53,129 nucleotides of DNA from positions 1 to 53,129 of the forward strand of contig CAIQJF010000060.1 in NCBI GenBank assembly GCA_903872075.1, written 5' to 3'. The position numbers and the translations under genes were made by a program. This stretch comes from an uncultured Caulobacteraceae bacterium (GTDB lineage: Bacteria; Pseudomonadota; Alphaproteobacteria; Caulobacterales; Caulobacteraceae). Below the pieces are notes generated by a model. It saw only the letters and a list, made by a program, of their open reading frames with translations. It did not search any database and was not told where the DNA came from. Positions 17,194-25,276 of the stretch are shown in pieces. Positions within the stretch are counted from its first letter, which is position 1. Each line of letters begins with the position of its first letter.

Positions 17194-18419
17194 GAGGCGT
17201 CGGCTCCGTAGGTCAGGGTGATCCGCACGGCGTCGCGGACAAGGTCGGCCTCGCGATCCAGAATCTCGATGCGCGACTCGGCCAGGGCAAGCTGGGCGGT
17301 GAGCAGGTCGGCCACACCCGCGTTTCCGGCGGCATAGCTGGCGGCTTCCAGATCGGCCCGGCGGCGGGCCAGGGGCTCAAGGGTCGTACGCGCCCGATCG
17401 AGCCGCTCCTTGTGCAGGGCCTGATCGGCCAGGTCGGTCTCAAGACCGGCGGTCAGGGCGCGGCGCGCCGCTTCGCGCTCAAACCGGACGCGGTTCACCG
17501 CTAGCGCGCGGGCCGCCACCATCGGATCCTGCCGGGTGGCGCCGAACAGCGGCAGGCTGACCGTCGCGCCCAGCGAGACCATGTCTCCCCAGCGCGGATC
17601 GCGATGTTCGTAGGTCAGTTCCCAGCTCCAGTCCGGGCGCTTGTCGGCCTTGGCGGCGGCCACATCGGCGTCGGCCTGCCGGGCTATGGCGTCATAGGCC
17701 ACGTAGCTCGGGACGCGATCGAGCGCGCCGCGCAGGCCCACCGGGTCCACGTCCGGGGAGGGCGGTGCGCCCGCCACATCGACATCCGCATCACCCGTCC
17801 ATCGCGCCAGCCCGGCATGAGCCTTGCGGACAGCGGCGGACAGATCGGCGCGCCGGTCGGCCAGCGCGGCTGCCATCTGCTCGGCCTCAAGCGCCTGCGC
17901 CGGCCGCTGGGCGCCGGCGGCGAGCTGGGACGGCGCGACCTCGCGCAGCGTAGTCAGAGGTCGCACGATATCTTCGAGCGCGGCGAGCCGCCGCCTGGCG
18001 AAATAGAGGTCGACCCACGCCAGCGCCGTGCTCAGACGCACCGACCGCGCCTCCACCCGGTCGGCCGCCTCGGCCGCGCCGATATCGGCCGCGGCGCGCA
18101 GACGGGCGGCGGACCGCCGGGCCGAATTGGGCACATCCTGCATGACCCCGAGCGTGGCCATGGTCATGCTCTCCGGCCCGAACCGCCCGGCCGGCGGGCC
18201 CGAGACCGGGAAGTTTTCCAGGCCGGCGCGCAGGCGCGGATCCGGCAGTCGCCCCGAGGCGATGCTGGTTTCCCGCGCCGCCCGCACATCCACGGCGCGG
18301 GCCTGGAGACTGGGCGCGGACTGCTCGGCGAGGGCCAGGGCGGCCTGGTAGGTCAAAGGCGCGGCATGGGCGGCGCCGGCCGCCAGAATCAAGGCGGCGG
18401 AGAACCGGATCGAGCGCAT
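17190..18419 (-). CDS. cusC: CusC-type outer membrane efflux protein (TolC family)
   Basis: A 409-residue TolC-family channel. The signal peptide is MRSIRFSAALILAAGAAHA. Two repeats of the outer membrane efflux domain follow, with long Ala/Arg/Leu-rich helices (for instance YQAALALAEQSAPSLQARA and GNAGVADLLTAQLALAES) and beta segments such as WSWELTYEHRDPRWGDMVSLGATVS. The stop overlaps the cusB start by 4 bases. It forms the outer membrane exit of the CusABC metal pump. It has no obvious lipobox Cys, unlike E. coli CusC. A gap of 101 bases separates it from the small secreted protein upstream, and no terminator is seen in that gap, so all four genes are probably one operon. Confidence 0.88.
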   Translation of the reverse strand: MRSIRFSAALILAAGAAHAAPLTYQAALALAEQSAPSLQARAVDVRAARETSIASGRLPDPRLRAGLENFPVSGPPAGRFGPESMTMATLGVMQDVPNSARRSAARLRAAADIGAAEAADRVEARSVRLSTALAWVDLYFARRRLAALEDIVRPLTTLREVAPSQLAAGAQRPAQALEAEQMAAALADRRADLSAAVRKAHAGLARWTGDADVDVAGAPPSPDVDPVGLRGALDRVPSYVAYDAIARQADADVAAAKADKRPDWSWELTYEHRDPRWGDMVSLGATVSLPLFGATRQDPMVAARALAVNRVRFEREAARRALTAGLETDLADQALHKERLDRARTTLEPLARRRADLEAASYAAGNAGVADLLTAQLALAESRIEILDREADLVRDAVRITLTYGADAS

Positions 18420-18520
18420 GGCGAATCCTGTGCGGAGAGCGCGGGTGGAGGGGGAGTCCGGCCGCGGGCGCGACGATGGCGTGGACCCGCGGCGGGTCGC
18501 GCGAGCCGGAGCCCGCGGCG

Positions 18521-18889
18521 TCAGCTCCGGCGTCGGGGAGGTTGATCGAGACCGCCGGGCGCAAACGGCTGGTTGGCGCTTTCACCGGCCACGTCAAACG
18601 GCGCGCGGCCGGCCCCTGGGACAGGACGACCCGACAAGGGCGGCAAGGCGCCGGTGACGCAGCAGAAGCCCGCACAGCCGTGTGAGCCCGCCTTCGCCGC
18701 CCCCGCTGTGGCGTGATGGTCATGTCCGGGGCAGGGCGCGCCGGCCATCATGGGGTTGGCGGCGTCCGCGACGGGCGCCGCTGAAGCCATATGGCTTGCG
18801 GCCGCCTGGTCGCAGCCTTGCTGAGCCACCGCCGCGATGGGGCTGGCGAGGAGGCCAAGGGTGGCCAGAACGATCAACAGAAACCGCAT
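18521..18889 (-). CDS. Small secreted His/Cys/Met-rich protein of the cus operon
   Basis: A 122-residue protein starting at ATG 18887-18889 (MRFLLIVLATLGLLASPIAAVAQQ), which gives a clear signal peptide of about 22 residues; an upstream in-frame start would add 15 residues that spoil it. The mature part is low in complexity and carries likely metal ligands: a single Cys, then NPMMAGAPCPGHDHHATAG and SHGCAGFCC. The C-terminal half is Pro/Arg-rich. No named family is recognised. As first gene of the cus operon it is likely to bind copper in the periplasm, by inference from context and composition only. The 101 bases between it and cusC hold no gene. Confidence 0.65.
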   Translation of the reverse strand: MRFLLIVLATLGLLASPIAAVAQQGCDQAAASHMASAAPVADAANPMMAGAPCPGHDHHATAGAAKAGSHGCAGFCCVTGALPPLSGRPVPGAGRAPFDVAGESANQPFAPGGLDQPPRRRS

Positions 18890-18916
18890 TGCAGACGAAT
18901 GGCTAGGCCTGTGCAG

Positions 18917-18939
18917 GACCCGGATCAATGACATGGGTC
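18917..18939. promoter_or_regulatory. Weak inverted repeat in the copper divergent promoter region
   Basis: GACCC and GGGTC are separated by 13 bases between the cus operon start (18889) and the CopC-like gene (18981). The minus strand carries TTGACCC here, which could be a -35. A copper regulator such as CueR or CopY would be expected, but the repeat does not match the CueR consensus and no regulator gene is present. Confidence 0.2.
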
Positions 18940-18980
18940 AAGCAACTGCCTATCAATCCGAGGATCGAGGAGTATCGACC

Positions 18981-19379
18981 ATGACTCACGGCAGGACTGC
19001 CTTCAGAGCGCTCATCATCGCCACGGCGATCGCCGTCGCCGCGCCGGCGTTCGCTGCGCCCCGCCTGGTAAGTTCCATGCCGGGGGAAAAGACTCTCTCG
19101 GCCACGCTGAAACAGGTGACCCTGCGTTTCAGTGAGCCGGTTGCGGTGCGGCAGTCGGGCGGCGAGCTGACGATGACCAGCATGATGATGGACGGGCGGC
19201 TGATGGAGATGCCCATGTCGCTGGGCGCCCTGACGGCCACAGCCGATCCTACGCATCCGGACACCCTGATCCTCACGGCCAAGGCGACGCTGGCGACCGG
19301 CGGCTACAGCCTGTCCTGGCGGGCGGCGGGCGCTGACGGCAAGACCGCCAAGGGCAAGCTGATCTTCAACATTCGCTGA
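18981..19379 (+). CDS. CopC-like periplasmic copper-binding protein, Met-rich
   Basis: A 132-residue protein with a 24-residue signal peptide (ALIIATAIAVAAPAFA) and a CopC/YobA-type beta-sandwich: LVSSMPGEKTLSATLKQVTLRFSEPV at the start and GGYSLSWRAAGADGKTAKG near the end. GAGGAG lies nine bases before the ATG. CopC proteins that hold Cu(II) use His1 of the mature chain and a His in a late DGH segment. Here the mature chain starts near APRLV and the late segment reads DGK, so both His are absent. The Met-rich stretch (MTSMMMDGRLMEMPM) remains and could hold Cu(I). It is divergent from the cus operon and likely serves the same copper defence. Confidence 0.85.
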   Translation: MTHGRTAFRALIIATAIAVAAPAFAAPRLVSSMPGEKTLSATLKQVTLRFSEPVAVRQSGGELTMTSMMMDGRLMEMPMSLGALTATADPTHPDTLILTAKATLATGGYSLSWRAAGADGKTAKGKLIFNIR

Positions 19380-19403
19380 GACGATCCCGCCTTCGCACCG
19401 GCC

Positions 19404-20645
19404 TCAGGCATAGGCCTCGATCAGGAAGCCCGTGTAGGGATCGTCGGCGACCTGATGCAGCAGGTTGGCAAACTGCTCGGTAGTCAGGCCGAGCGCCGTC
19501 GCGGCCTGACCGATGACGGCCTGGGCGTTCGTCCGCCGCGCCACAGTCGCCGGGTCGGTCCCGGACTCGGTCGCCTCCCGGTTCAGGACACCGAGTTCAC
19601 AGGCGCCGCGCAGCCCCATGGGCCGCAGGATCGCCAGCTTGGTCTCGAGATAGTTCCAGGCCAGGGCCTGGCTGGCGAGATCCAGAAGATAGGTGAAGGT
19701 CAGGTTGGTGCGCATGGTCAGCTGCACCGGATCGGTTTCGGCGAGCTGGCCGATGGTCGAGACGCCGATATTGCTCATGCGCTGGAACACCGCATCATCG
19801 ACGCCGGCCAGCTTGGTGATCAGATCGTCCACGGCGTCGGGCGACGGGGTGAACCCCAGGCGCTTCTGAGCGAGCTGGCGGATCATGTCGGCGATGGTCT
19901 GGATCGGGAACCCGCCCACCGAAAAGGCGACGATCAGGGCCGCATCGTCCTTGAGCACGCTGGCCAGGGCGAAGGCGACCGGCACGCAGGTCATTAGCCG
20001 CAGGCAGTAGACATAGATGTCCTCGGCCGAGAGTTCGCGCTTCACCACGCGCGAAATGGCGTCGATGGACACGAGCGTATAGGCGCCGGAAATCGCCGCC
20101 GCGCCGATCGCCAGGCTGTGGCCGCTGTTCGCGGCGCCGAGCGGGTCGAGCAGGTAGATCAGGGCGAAACCGAACAGAGACTGGGCCCCGTAGCAGGCCA
20201 GCATGAACGTGTAGGCGAGAACGATGCCGGCCATGATCAGCGTCGGCGCCATCAGCCGGGTCCGGCCGAACCACTTGCGATAGAAGGCCTCGAAGCGCGC
20301 GTCGGCGCCTTTCTCGTCGTCCTTCTCCTTGTGGTAGAGCTTTAGATAGTCGTTCTTCGCCCGCGTGGTCAGGCTGCGAACGATGGTGTGCCGCCGCCAT
20401 GTGTAGCCGTTGAGGATGAAGACCACGACGGGGAACATGGCCACGGTGGTGGCCACCAGGGTGGTCAGGACGATGGCGATGGAGATCAGCGAACGTTCCG
20501 GCAGGCTGGACGGGCTCTGCCAGTACTGACAGGCGGCGGAGGCGCAGGCGCGTCCGGCCGCATGGCCGACCATCGGAAGCACAAGTGTCATGAATGCGAC
20601 GATCGCCGCGCCCCGCGCGCGGGAGTCCCGCATGCCCACAGCCAT
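19404..20645 (-). CDS. Uncharacterised multi-pass membrane protein with a C-terminal helical domain
   Basis: A 413-residue protein with no recognised name. The N-terminus (AAIVAFMTLVLPMVGHAAG) could be a signal peptide or first helix. Further hydrophobic segments lie near residues 52-80, 130-166, 175-200, 211-232 and 236-256. A charged loop (KNDYLKLYHKEKDDEKGADARFEAFYRKWFGRT region) lies between the second and third. From about 258 the protein is soluble; AGVDDAVFQRMSNIGVSTIGQLAETDPV looks like a helix-hairpin-helix motif of the kind ending in LA-x-x-DP. Such a domain on a membrane protein could bind DNA or another protein, but this is inference. It stands alone between the CopC-like gene and tRNA-Thr. 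Confidence 0.7.
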   Translation of the reverse strand: MAVGMRDSRARGAAIVAFMTLVLPMVGHAAGRACASAACQYWQSPSSLPERSLISIAIVLTTLVATTVAMFPVVVFILNGYTWRRHTIVRSLTTRAKNDYLKLYHKEKDDEKGADARFEAFYRKWFGRTRLMAPTLIMAGIVLAYTFMLACYGAQSLFGFALIYLLDPLGAANSGHSLAIGAAAISGAYTLVSIDAISRVVKRELSAEDIYVYCLRLMTCVPVAFALASVLKDDAALIVAFSVGGFPIQTIADMIRQLAQKRLGFTPSPDAVDDLITKLAGVDDAVFQRMSNIGVSTIGQLAETDPVQLTMRTNLTFTYLLDLASQALAWNYLETKLAILRPMGLRGACELGVLNREATESGTDPATVARRTNAQAVIGQAATALGLTTEQFANLLHQVADDPYTGFLIEAYA

Positions 20646-20766
20646 GGTCCGTTCCCTGCCCGTCGGACCTCACCCCGATCCGCAGGCGAAGTCAGACCCC
20701 GCGCACGCCGATGGTCAAGCCTATTCGGGGATCGGAGGCCGGCCGGTAAGGGATCGGGGGAAGAGG

Positions 20767-20842
20767 TGGTGCCGCCTAGGTGACTCGAACACCTGACCTA
20801 CGCATTACGAATGCGCCGCTCTACCGGCTGAGCTAAGGCGGC
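20767..20842 (-). tRNA. tRNA-Thr (anticodon CGT)
   Basis: Read on the minus strand from 20842, GCCGCCT pairs with AGGCGGC as the acceptor stem. The D arm reads TAGCTCAGCCGGTAGAGC, the anticodon stem GCGCA/TGCGT encloses TTCGTAA, and the T arm carries GTTCGAGTC. The anticodon CGT reads ACG, so the tRNA is threonyl. CCA is encoded at 20767-20769. The 5' end overlaps the last codons of a small protein gene. Confidence 0.95.
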
Positions 20843-21075
20843 CCGCGGGATCCGGAAGGATCGGGCGAGGCTCTCTTAGCGCCCCTTGCCGCCCGCGCCA
20901 AGGGCGCGGACACCGCCGGCGTCGTAGCAACGGTTGCCGGCGCCTTAGGCGGCAGGAGGCGCGGACCCAGGGTGACCACCACCGCGGCCGCGACGAAGCT
21001 CAGCATGGCCAGGCCCATCATCACCCAGAAGGGCCGGCTGAGCAGGCCGGCATGGCGAACGGAGCCGCCGGTCAT
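20833..21075 (-). CDS. Small single-span membrane protein coupled to hemD
   Basis: An 80-residue protein starting at ATG 21073-21075, which overlaps the hemD stop by 4 bases. The N-terminus is short and positive (MTGGSVRHAGLLSRP), followed by one strong membrane helix (FWVMMGLAMLSFVAAAVVVTLG), then an Ala/Pro-rich tail. The helix position suggests an N-in, C-out inner membrane protein. The stop at 20833-20835 lies inside the tRNA-Thr gene, so the last few codons share DNA with the tRNA 5' end. No family is recognised. The overlap with hemD implies co-translation, perhaps as a membrane link for haem synthesis, but that role is only a guess. Confidence 0.6.
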   Translation of the reverse strand: MTGGSVRHAGLLSRPFWVMMGLAMLSFVAAAVVVTLGPRLLPPKAPATVATTPAVSAPLARAARGAKRASPDPSGSRGPP

Positions 21076-21803
21076 GCGGCCGCCACGCCGGGGAGCAGGG
21101 CGAGCAGAGCCGGCTCGCTGGGCGCCACGGCGGCCGTGACCGATCGAAGCGGGACGCCGCCCAGGGGCGCGGCCACGGCCGGCGACAGGCACAGCGCCTT
21201 GAGCGCCGGCGCCGGGTGGGTTTCAAGGTAGGCCGCCAGGACCCGCGCGGCCTTGGGCGAATGCAGCAGGACGATGTCGGCCGCGGCGGCTTCGGCAAGG
21301 TGCGCTTCGGCCAGATCGGCAGGCGCCGTCTCATAGAGCGTCACGGCGCGCGCCGCGACCCCGAAGCCGGCCAGGGCGCCGGCCAGGTCGCCGGCGGGCT
21401 CGGCCGGGGCCGCATGCAGAACCGCGCCGGGGAGCTCGCCAGCGCTGTGAATGACCAGGGCGAGGGCGCCGACGTCTCCCTCGGCCGAGATCACCTGGGC
21501 GAAGCCCGCGCCCCAGGCCGCCCGGGCGGTGGCGGCCCCCACAGCGAAGGCCGGAAGATCGCGGACCGGCGACCGCGCCGCGAAGGTCGCGACGCCATTG
21601 GCGCTGGTGAACGCCAGAGCGCCGACCCCGGTCAGGTCAAGGTGAGAATCCTTCACGGGGCGGACCTCCAGCAACGGCAGCACCAAAGGATCGAAATTCA
21701 GCGCCCGCAGCCGCTCGGCCGTGGCCGCGGCGCCGGGCTGGGCGCGCGTGACCCAGACTCGCCGCCCGGGGGCGGGCGCCGCCGTGGCGCCGGCTTTTGT
21801 CAC
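21072..21803 (-). CDS. hemD: Uroporphyrinogen-III synthase
   Basis: A 243-residue enzyme starting at GTG 21801-21803, which overlaps the hemC stop by 4 bases. RRVWVTRAQPGAAATAERL at the start, LAFTSANGVATFA, AVGAATARAAWGAGF and IVLLHSPKAARVLAAYL are the typical conserved stretches of this weakly conserved family. It closes hydroxymethylbilane to uroporphyrinogen III with inversion of ring D, the branch point to haem and corrinoids. Its place directly after hemC on the same strand confirms the call. A longer in-frame extension exists upstream but would lie inside hemC and is Arg-rich nonsense. Confidence 0.88.
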   Translation of the reverse strand: MTKAGATAAPAPGRRVWVTRAQPGAAATAERLRALNFDPLVLPLLEVRPVKDSHLDLTGVGALAFTSANGVATFAARSPVRDLPAFAVGAATARAAWGAGFAQVISAEGDVGALALVIHSAGELPGAVLHAAPAEPAGDLAGALAGFGVAARAVTLYETAPADLAEAHLAEAAAADIVLLHSPKAARVLAAYLETHPAPALKALCLSPAVAAPLGGVPLRSVTAAVAPSEPALLALLPGVAAA

Positions 21804-22729
21804 CCGAGAAGGGCCTCGCCGCCCTCGTCGCGGACGGTCTCGCCGAGCCTCAGCCCAAGATCGCGGGCGGCGATCTCGCCATCGTCCCCGCCCACGTCCA
21901 CCTCTTCCTCGCGGCGGAAACGGCGCGCGCCGTCGGGGGTCAGGGCCTCGACGATGAGCAGCAGTTTGCGGCCATCGAGGCGGGCGTAGGCGCCGATGGC
22001 GGTGCGGCAGGAGCCTTCCAGGGCGGCAAGGGCGCCGCGTTCGGCCGCAACGGCCAGGGTGGTGGGGCGGTGCTTCAGGGCGGCGAGCCACGGCGCGTCG
22101 GCGTCGGCCTCGCGGGTCTGGATCGCCAGGGCGCCCTGACCGGGGGCCGGCGGGCAGTCGACCGGATCGATGAACCCGCGCGGCAGATGGCCCAGACCGA
22201 GACGGTTGAGCCCCGACATGGCCAGCAGGATGGCGTCGGCCTCACCGGCTTCGAGCTTGGCGATCCGGGTGTCCACATTGCCGCGCAGGGGGACGATGAC
22301 GATGTCGGGCCGGCGGTGGCGGGCCTGGGTCTGGCGGCGCAGGCTGGCCGTGCCCAGACGCGCGCCCGGCGGCAGGGCGTCGATGGAGTCGTAGAGCGGG
22401 CTCAGAATGGCGTCGCGGGGATCCTCGCGCTCGGGGATGGCGGCGATCACCAGGCCCGGCGGGCTCTCGGCCGGCATGTCCTTCAGGGAGTGGACCGCGC
22501 AGTCGATCCGGCCCGACAGCAAAGCCTCCTCGATCTCCTGGGTGAACAGGCCCTTACCGCCGATTTCGGTGAGCAGACGGTCCTGAATCCTGTCGCCCGA
22601 GGTGGTGATGTGGGTCAGCGCCACGTCGCCGCCAGGAACCGCCAGGGCGATGCGATCCCGCATGTGGCCTGCCTGGGTGAGGGCCAGCTTTGAGGCCCGG
22701 GTGCCGATGCGCAGCTGTTGCTTAGTCAT
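21800..22729 (-). CDS. hemC: Porphobilinogen deaminase (hydroxymethylbilane synthase)
   Basis: A 309-residue enzyme starting at ATG 22727-22729 behind GGAGAGG. It joins four porphobilinogens into hydroxymethylbilane. Visible marks are RIGTRASKLALTQAG at the N-terminus, CAVHSLKDMP with the catalytic Asp at 84, TASLRRQTQ (Arg cluster at 131-132), LRGNVDTRIAKL, and LEGSCRTAIGAYA with the dipyrromethane-cofactor Cys at 241. The length is normal. It is followed by hemD with a 4-base overlap and is divergent from tsaD with only 35 bases between starts, so the two promoters must overlap or lie within the genes. Confidence 0.97.
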   Translation of the reverse strand: MTKQQLRIGTRASKLALTQAGHMRDRIALAVPGGDVALTHITTSGDRIQDRLLTEIGGKGLFTQEIEEALLSGRIDCAVHSLKDMPAESPPGLVIAAIPEREDPRDAILSPLYDSIDALPPGARLGTASLRRQTQARHRRPDIVIVPLRGNVDTRIAKLEAGEADAILLAMSGLNRLGLGHLPRGFIDPVDCPPAPGQGALAIQTREADADAPWLAALKHRPTTLAVAAERGALAALEGSCRTAIGAYARLDGRKLLLIVEALTPDGARRFRREEEVDVGGDDGEIAARDLGLRLGETVRDEGGEALLG

Positions 22730-22764
22730 GCCTCTCCAGCTACCCCACAGCGCCCAACCCGGCA

Positions 22765-23898
22765 ATGTTCAAGGCCGCCCCGCCGCCCGTGACCAATTCG
22801 CCTTCCCCCGATACGACCCTGACGGTCCTTGGCCTTGAGACCAGCTGCGACGAGACGGCCGCCGCGGTGATCCGGCGGACGCCGGACGGCGTGGTCACCA
22901 TCCTCTCCTCCACCGTGCTGAGCCAGACCGCCGATCACGCCCCCTATGGCGGCGTGGTGCCGGAGATCGCCGCCCGCGCCCATGTGGAAGCCATCGATGC
23001 GATCGCCGCCCGGGCCCTGGCCGATGCGGGTGTGACGCCGGCGGATCTGACAGGCATCGCCGCCACCGCCGGACCCGGCCTGGTCGGCGGGGTGATGGTG
23101 GGGCTCTCCTTCGGCAAGGCCATGGCCCTGGCGCTGGATCTGCCCCTGGTGGCCGTCAATCACCTGGAAGGTCACGCAGTCTCGGCCCGGCTGACGGCCG
23201 ACATCCCCTATCCCTTCCTGCTGCTTCTGGTCTCCGGCGGCCATTGCCAGCTGCTGGAGGTGGCCGGGATCGGCGCCTGCCGGCGCCTGGGTTCGACCAT
23301 CGACGACGCGGCCGGCGAGGCCTTCGACAAGATCGGCGGGGCGCTGGGCCTGCCCTATCCGGCCGGACCGGCCCTGGAAAAGCTGGCGGCGGGAGGCGAT
23401 GCGAGCCGCTTCGTCCTGCCTCGCGCCCTGCTGGGCCGCCCCGGCTGCGATTTCTCCTTCTCCGGCCTGAAGACCGCCGCGGCGCGGATGGCGGCCACCG
23501 CGACGAACGACATCGACCGGCGCGATCTGGCCGCGGCCGTGCAGGGCGCCATCGCCCGGCAGCTGGCCGAACGCACCGAGCGGGCCATGAGCGTCTATGA
23601 CGGCGCGCACGGCGGCCGCGACCGGCGGCTGGTGGTGGCCGGCGGGGTCGCGGCCAATGGCGCGGTGCGCGGGGCGCTGCAGTCCCTGGCCGACCGCAAG
23701 GGCTATTCCTTCCACGCCCCGCCGCTGGCCTATTGCACCGACAACGCCGCCATGATCGCCCTCGCCGGCGCCGAGCGGCTCGCCGCCGGCATCAGCGATC
23801 CGCTGGACGTGGTCGCCCGGCCCCGCTGGCCCCTGGACGAAGCGGCGGCCCTGAGCCATCCCACCCACAAGGCGGGGCGCAAAGGCGCGAAGGCGTGA
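22765..23898 (+). CDS. tsaD: tRNA N6-adenosine threonylcarbamoyltransferase
   Basis: A 377-residue protein of the TsaD/Kae1/YgjD family that transfers threonylcarbamoyl from TC-AMP to A37 of ANN-decoding tRNAs, together with TsaB and Tsa[16 protein letters not shown] marks the ASKHA start, [10 protein letters not shown] holds the metal ligands His 133 and His 137, and [13 protein letters not shown]-like FCSFSGLKT-type text and [17 protein letters not shown] complete the pattern. The first 18 residues precede the core; a GTG at 22789 is another possible start. It is the first gene of a plus-strand run with gpsA (10 bases apart) and a Rieske protein. Confidence 0.96.
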   Translation: MFKAAPPPVTNSPSPDTTLTVLGLETSCDETAAAVIRRTPDGVVTILSSTVLSQTADHAPYGGVVPEIAARAHVEAIDAIAARALADAGVTPADLTGIAATAGPGLVGGVMVGLSFGKAMALALDLPLVAVNHLEGHAVSARLTADIPYPFLLLLVSGGHCQLLEVAGIGACRRLGSTIDDAAGEAFDKIGGALGLPYPAGPALEKLAAGGDASRFVLPRALLGRPGCDFSFSGLKTAAARMAATATNDIDRRDLAAAVQGAIARQLAERTERAMSVYDGAHGGRDRRLVVAGGVAANGAVRGALQSLADRKGYSFHAPPLAYCTDNAAMIALAGAERLAAGISDPLDVVARPRWPLDEAAALSHPTHKAGRKGAKA

Positions 23899-23908
23899 GG
23901 CAGGTTGC

Positions 23909-24898
23909 ATGAGAACGGCCGGGGTCATCGGCGGCGGCGCCTGGGGCACGGCCCTGGCCCAGATCTGCGCCCGGGCCGGCCTGGGCGTGACCTTGTGGGC
24001 GCGCGAACCCGAGGTCGTCGCCGAGATCAACGACGCCCACGCCAACAGCCTCTTCCTGCCCGGCGTCGCCCTGGACCCCGGCATCGTGGCCGTGACGGGC
24101 CCCGAGGCGCTCGGCGCCGCGGACATGATCCTGGCCGTGGCCCCGGCTCAGCATCTGCGGTCCAGCCTGGTGGCCTTCGCTCCCTATGCCGCCGACGGCG
24201 TTCCCGTGCTGCTGTGCGCCAAGGGGATCGAATCGCCGTCGCTGAAACTGATGACCCAGGTCCTGGCCGAGACCCTGCCGGGCGCGCGCCCCGCGGTCCT
24301 GTCCGGCCCGAGTTTCGCCGGCGAGGTGGCCCGGGGCCTGCCCACAGCCGTCACCCTGGCGGCGAGCGACGTCCGGCTGGCCGAGGCCCTGGCGCGGCGG
24401 ATCGCCGGCCCGGCGTTCCGGCCCTATGTCTCCGGCGACATGATCGGAGCGGAAGCGGGCGGGGCGGTGAAGAACGTCCTGGCCATAGCCTGCGGCATCG
24501 TCGAGGGCCGGGGCCTGGGCCGCAGCGCCCACGCCGCCCTCATCACCCGGGGATTCGCCGAGCTGACCCGCTTCGCCGTCGCCCTGGGCGGCCACGCCGA
24601 GACCGTGGCCGGACTGTGCGGCCTCGGCGATCTGGTCCTCACCTGCTCCAGCCATCAGTCGCGCAACATGAGCGTCGGCCTGGCCCTGGGCCGGGGCGAA
24701 AGCCTTCAGGCGGCCCTGGCCGGCAAATCCTCCGTGGCCGAGGGCGTCGCCTCCGCCCCGGCGGTGCGCGCCCTGGCGGCGCGGCTGGGGGTGGAAACCC
24801 CGATCTGCGACGCGGTGAGCGCCATCCTGGCCGGGGAGATCGCGGTGGATCCGGCCATCGCGGGCCTGCTGGCCCGCCCCCTCAAGGCCGAGGGCTGA
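23909..24898 (+). CDS. gpsA: NAD(P)-dependent glycerol-3-phosphate dehydrogenase
   Basis: A 329-residue cytoplasmic enzyme that reduces dihydroxyacetone phosphate to sn-glycerol 3-phosphate for phospholipid synthesis. The nucleotide loop is GGGAWGT (8-14), followed by [12 protein letters not shown] and CAKGIE. Then comes [19 protein letters not shown] and the catalytic Lys 188 in [32 protein letters not shown] is the C-terminal family signature. It is ten bases after tsaD, an arrangement often seen in alphaproteobacteria, and four bases before the Rieske protein. Confidence 0.96.
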   Translation: MRTAGVIGGGAWGTALAQICARAGLGVTLWAREPEVVAEINDAHANSLFLPGVALDPGIVAVTGPEALGAADMILAVAPAQHLRSSLVAFAPYAADGVPVLLCAKGIESPSLKLMTQVLAETLPGARPAVLSGPSFAGEVARGLPTAVTLAASDVRLAEALARRIAGPAFRPYVSGDMIGAEAGGAVKNVLAIACGIVEGRGLGRSAHAALITRGFAELTRFAVALGGHAETVAGLCGLGDLVLTCSSHQSRNMSVGLALGRGESLQAALAGKSSVAEGVASAPAVRALAARLGVETPICDAVSAILAGEIAVDPAIAGLLARPLKAEG

Positions 24899-24902
24899 GG
24901 CG

Positions 24903-25274
24903 GTGCGCGAGGAGCCCGGCCGGAGCAATCCCGCGCGCCCGGCGGCCGGCACGCATCTCTGCGCCCTGGACGACCTGAAGGACCCCGGATCACGCGGCTT
25001 TCTGTTCCGTGAGGGGGAATATCTGTTCCTGGGGTTCGTGACCCGCATCGGCGGGACGGTGAGCGGCTGGATCGACCGCTGCCCGCACGCGGGCATGCCC
25101 CTGGCCATGGCCCCCAACCGCTTCCTCACCCGCGAGGGCGATCTGATCCTCTGCGCCTCGCACGGGGCGTTGTTCCGCCCCCAGGACGGGCTCTGCGTCG
25201 GCGGCCCCTGCGCCGGCAAGCACCTGTGGCCATGGCCAGTGAAGGTGGAGGACGGGGCGGTGCTGGCGGCCTGA
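24903..25274 (+). CDS. Small stand-alone Rieske [2Fe-2S] protein
   Basis: A 123-residue protein starting at GTG 24903, four bases after the gpsA stop. The two cluster motifs are intact: C-x-H at Cys 60/His 62 (RCPHAGMPLAMAP) and C-x2-H at Cys 84/His 87 (LCASHGALF). The strand FLFREGEYLFLGFVTRIGG precedes them. It has no oxygenase catalytic domain, no membrane anchor and no signal peptide. It is therefore a soluble ferredoxin-like electron carrier or a nitrite-reductase-small-subunit type protein. Co-transcription with tsaD and gpsA is likely from spacing, although their functions have no clear link to it. The insert between the two motifs is long for a ferredoxin. Confidence 0.85.
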   Translation: MREEPGRSNPARPAAGTHLCALDDLKDPGSRGFLFREGEYLFLGFVTRIGGTVSGWIDRCPHAGMPLAMAPNRFLTREGDLILCASHGALFRPQDGLCVGGPCAGKHLWPWPVKVEDGAVLAA

Positions 25275-25276
25275 CG

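Noticed and set aside
18890..18980. CueR-type promoter between the cus operon and the CopC-like gene
   Set aside because: A TTGACC -35-like sequence is present, but the CueR dyad (ACCTTCC with its complement) is not, so only a weak inverted repeat is reported.
20767..20842. tRNA-Thr as an integration site of a genomic island
   Set aside because: No integrase, direct repeat of the tRNA 3' end or change in gene content is seen on either side; housekeeping genes flank it.
21804..22091. N-terminal extension of hemD
   Set aside because: The added text is an Arg/Pro-rich antisense-like product inside hemC. The GTG at 21801-21803 gives normal length and a 4-base overlap.
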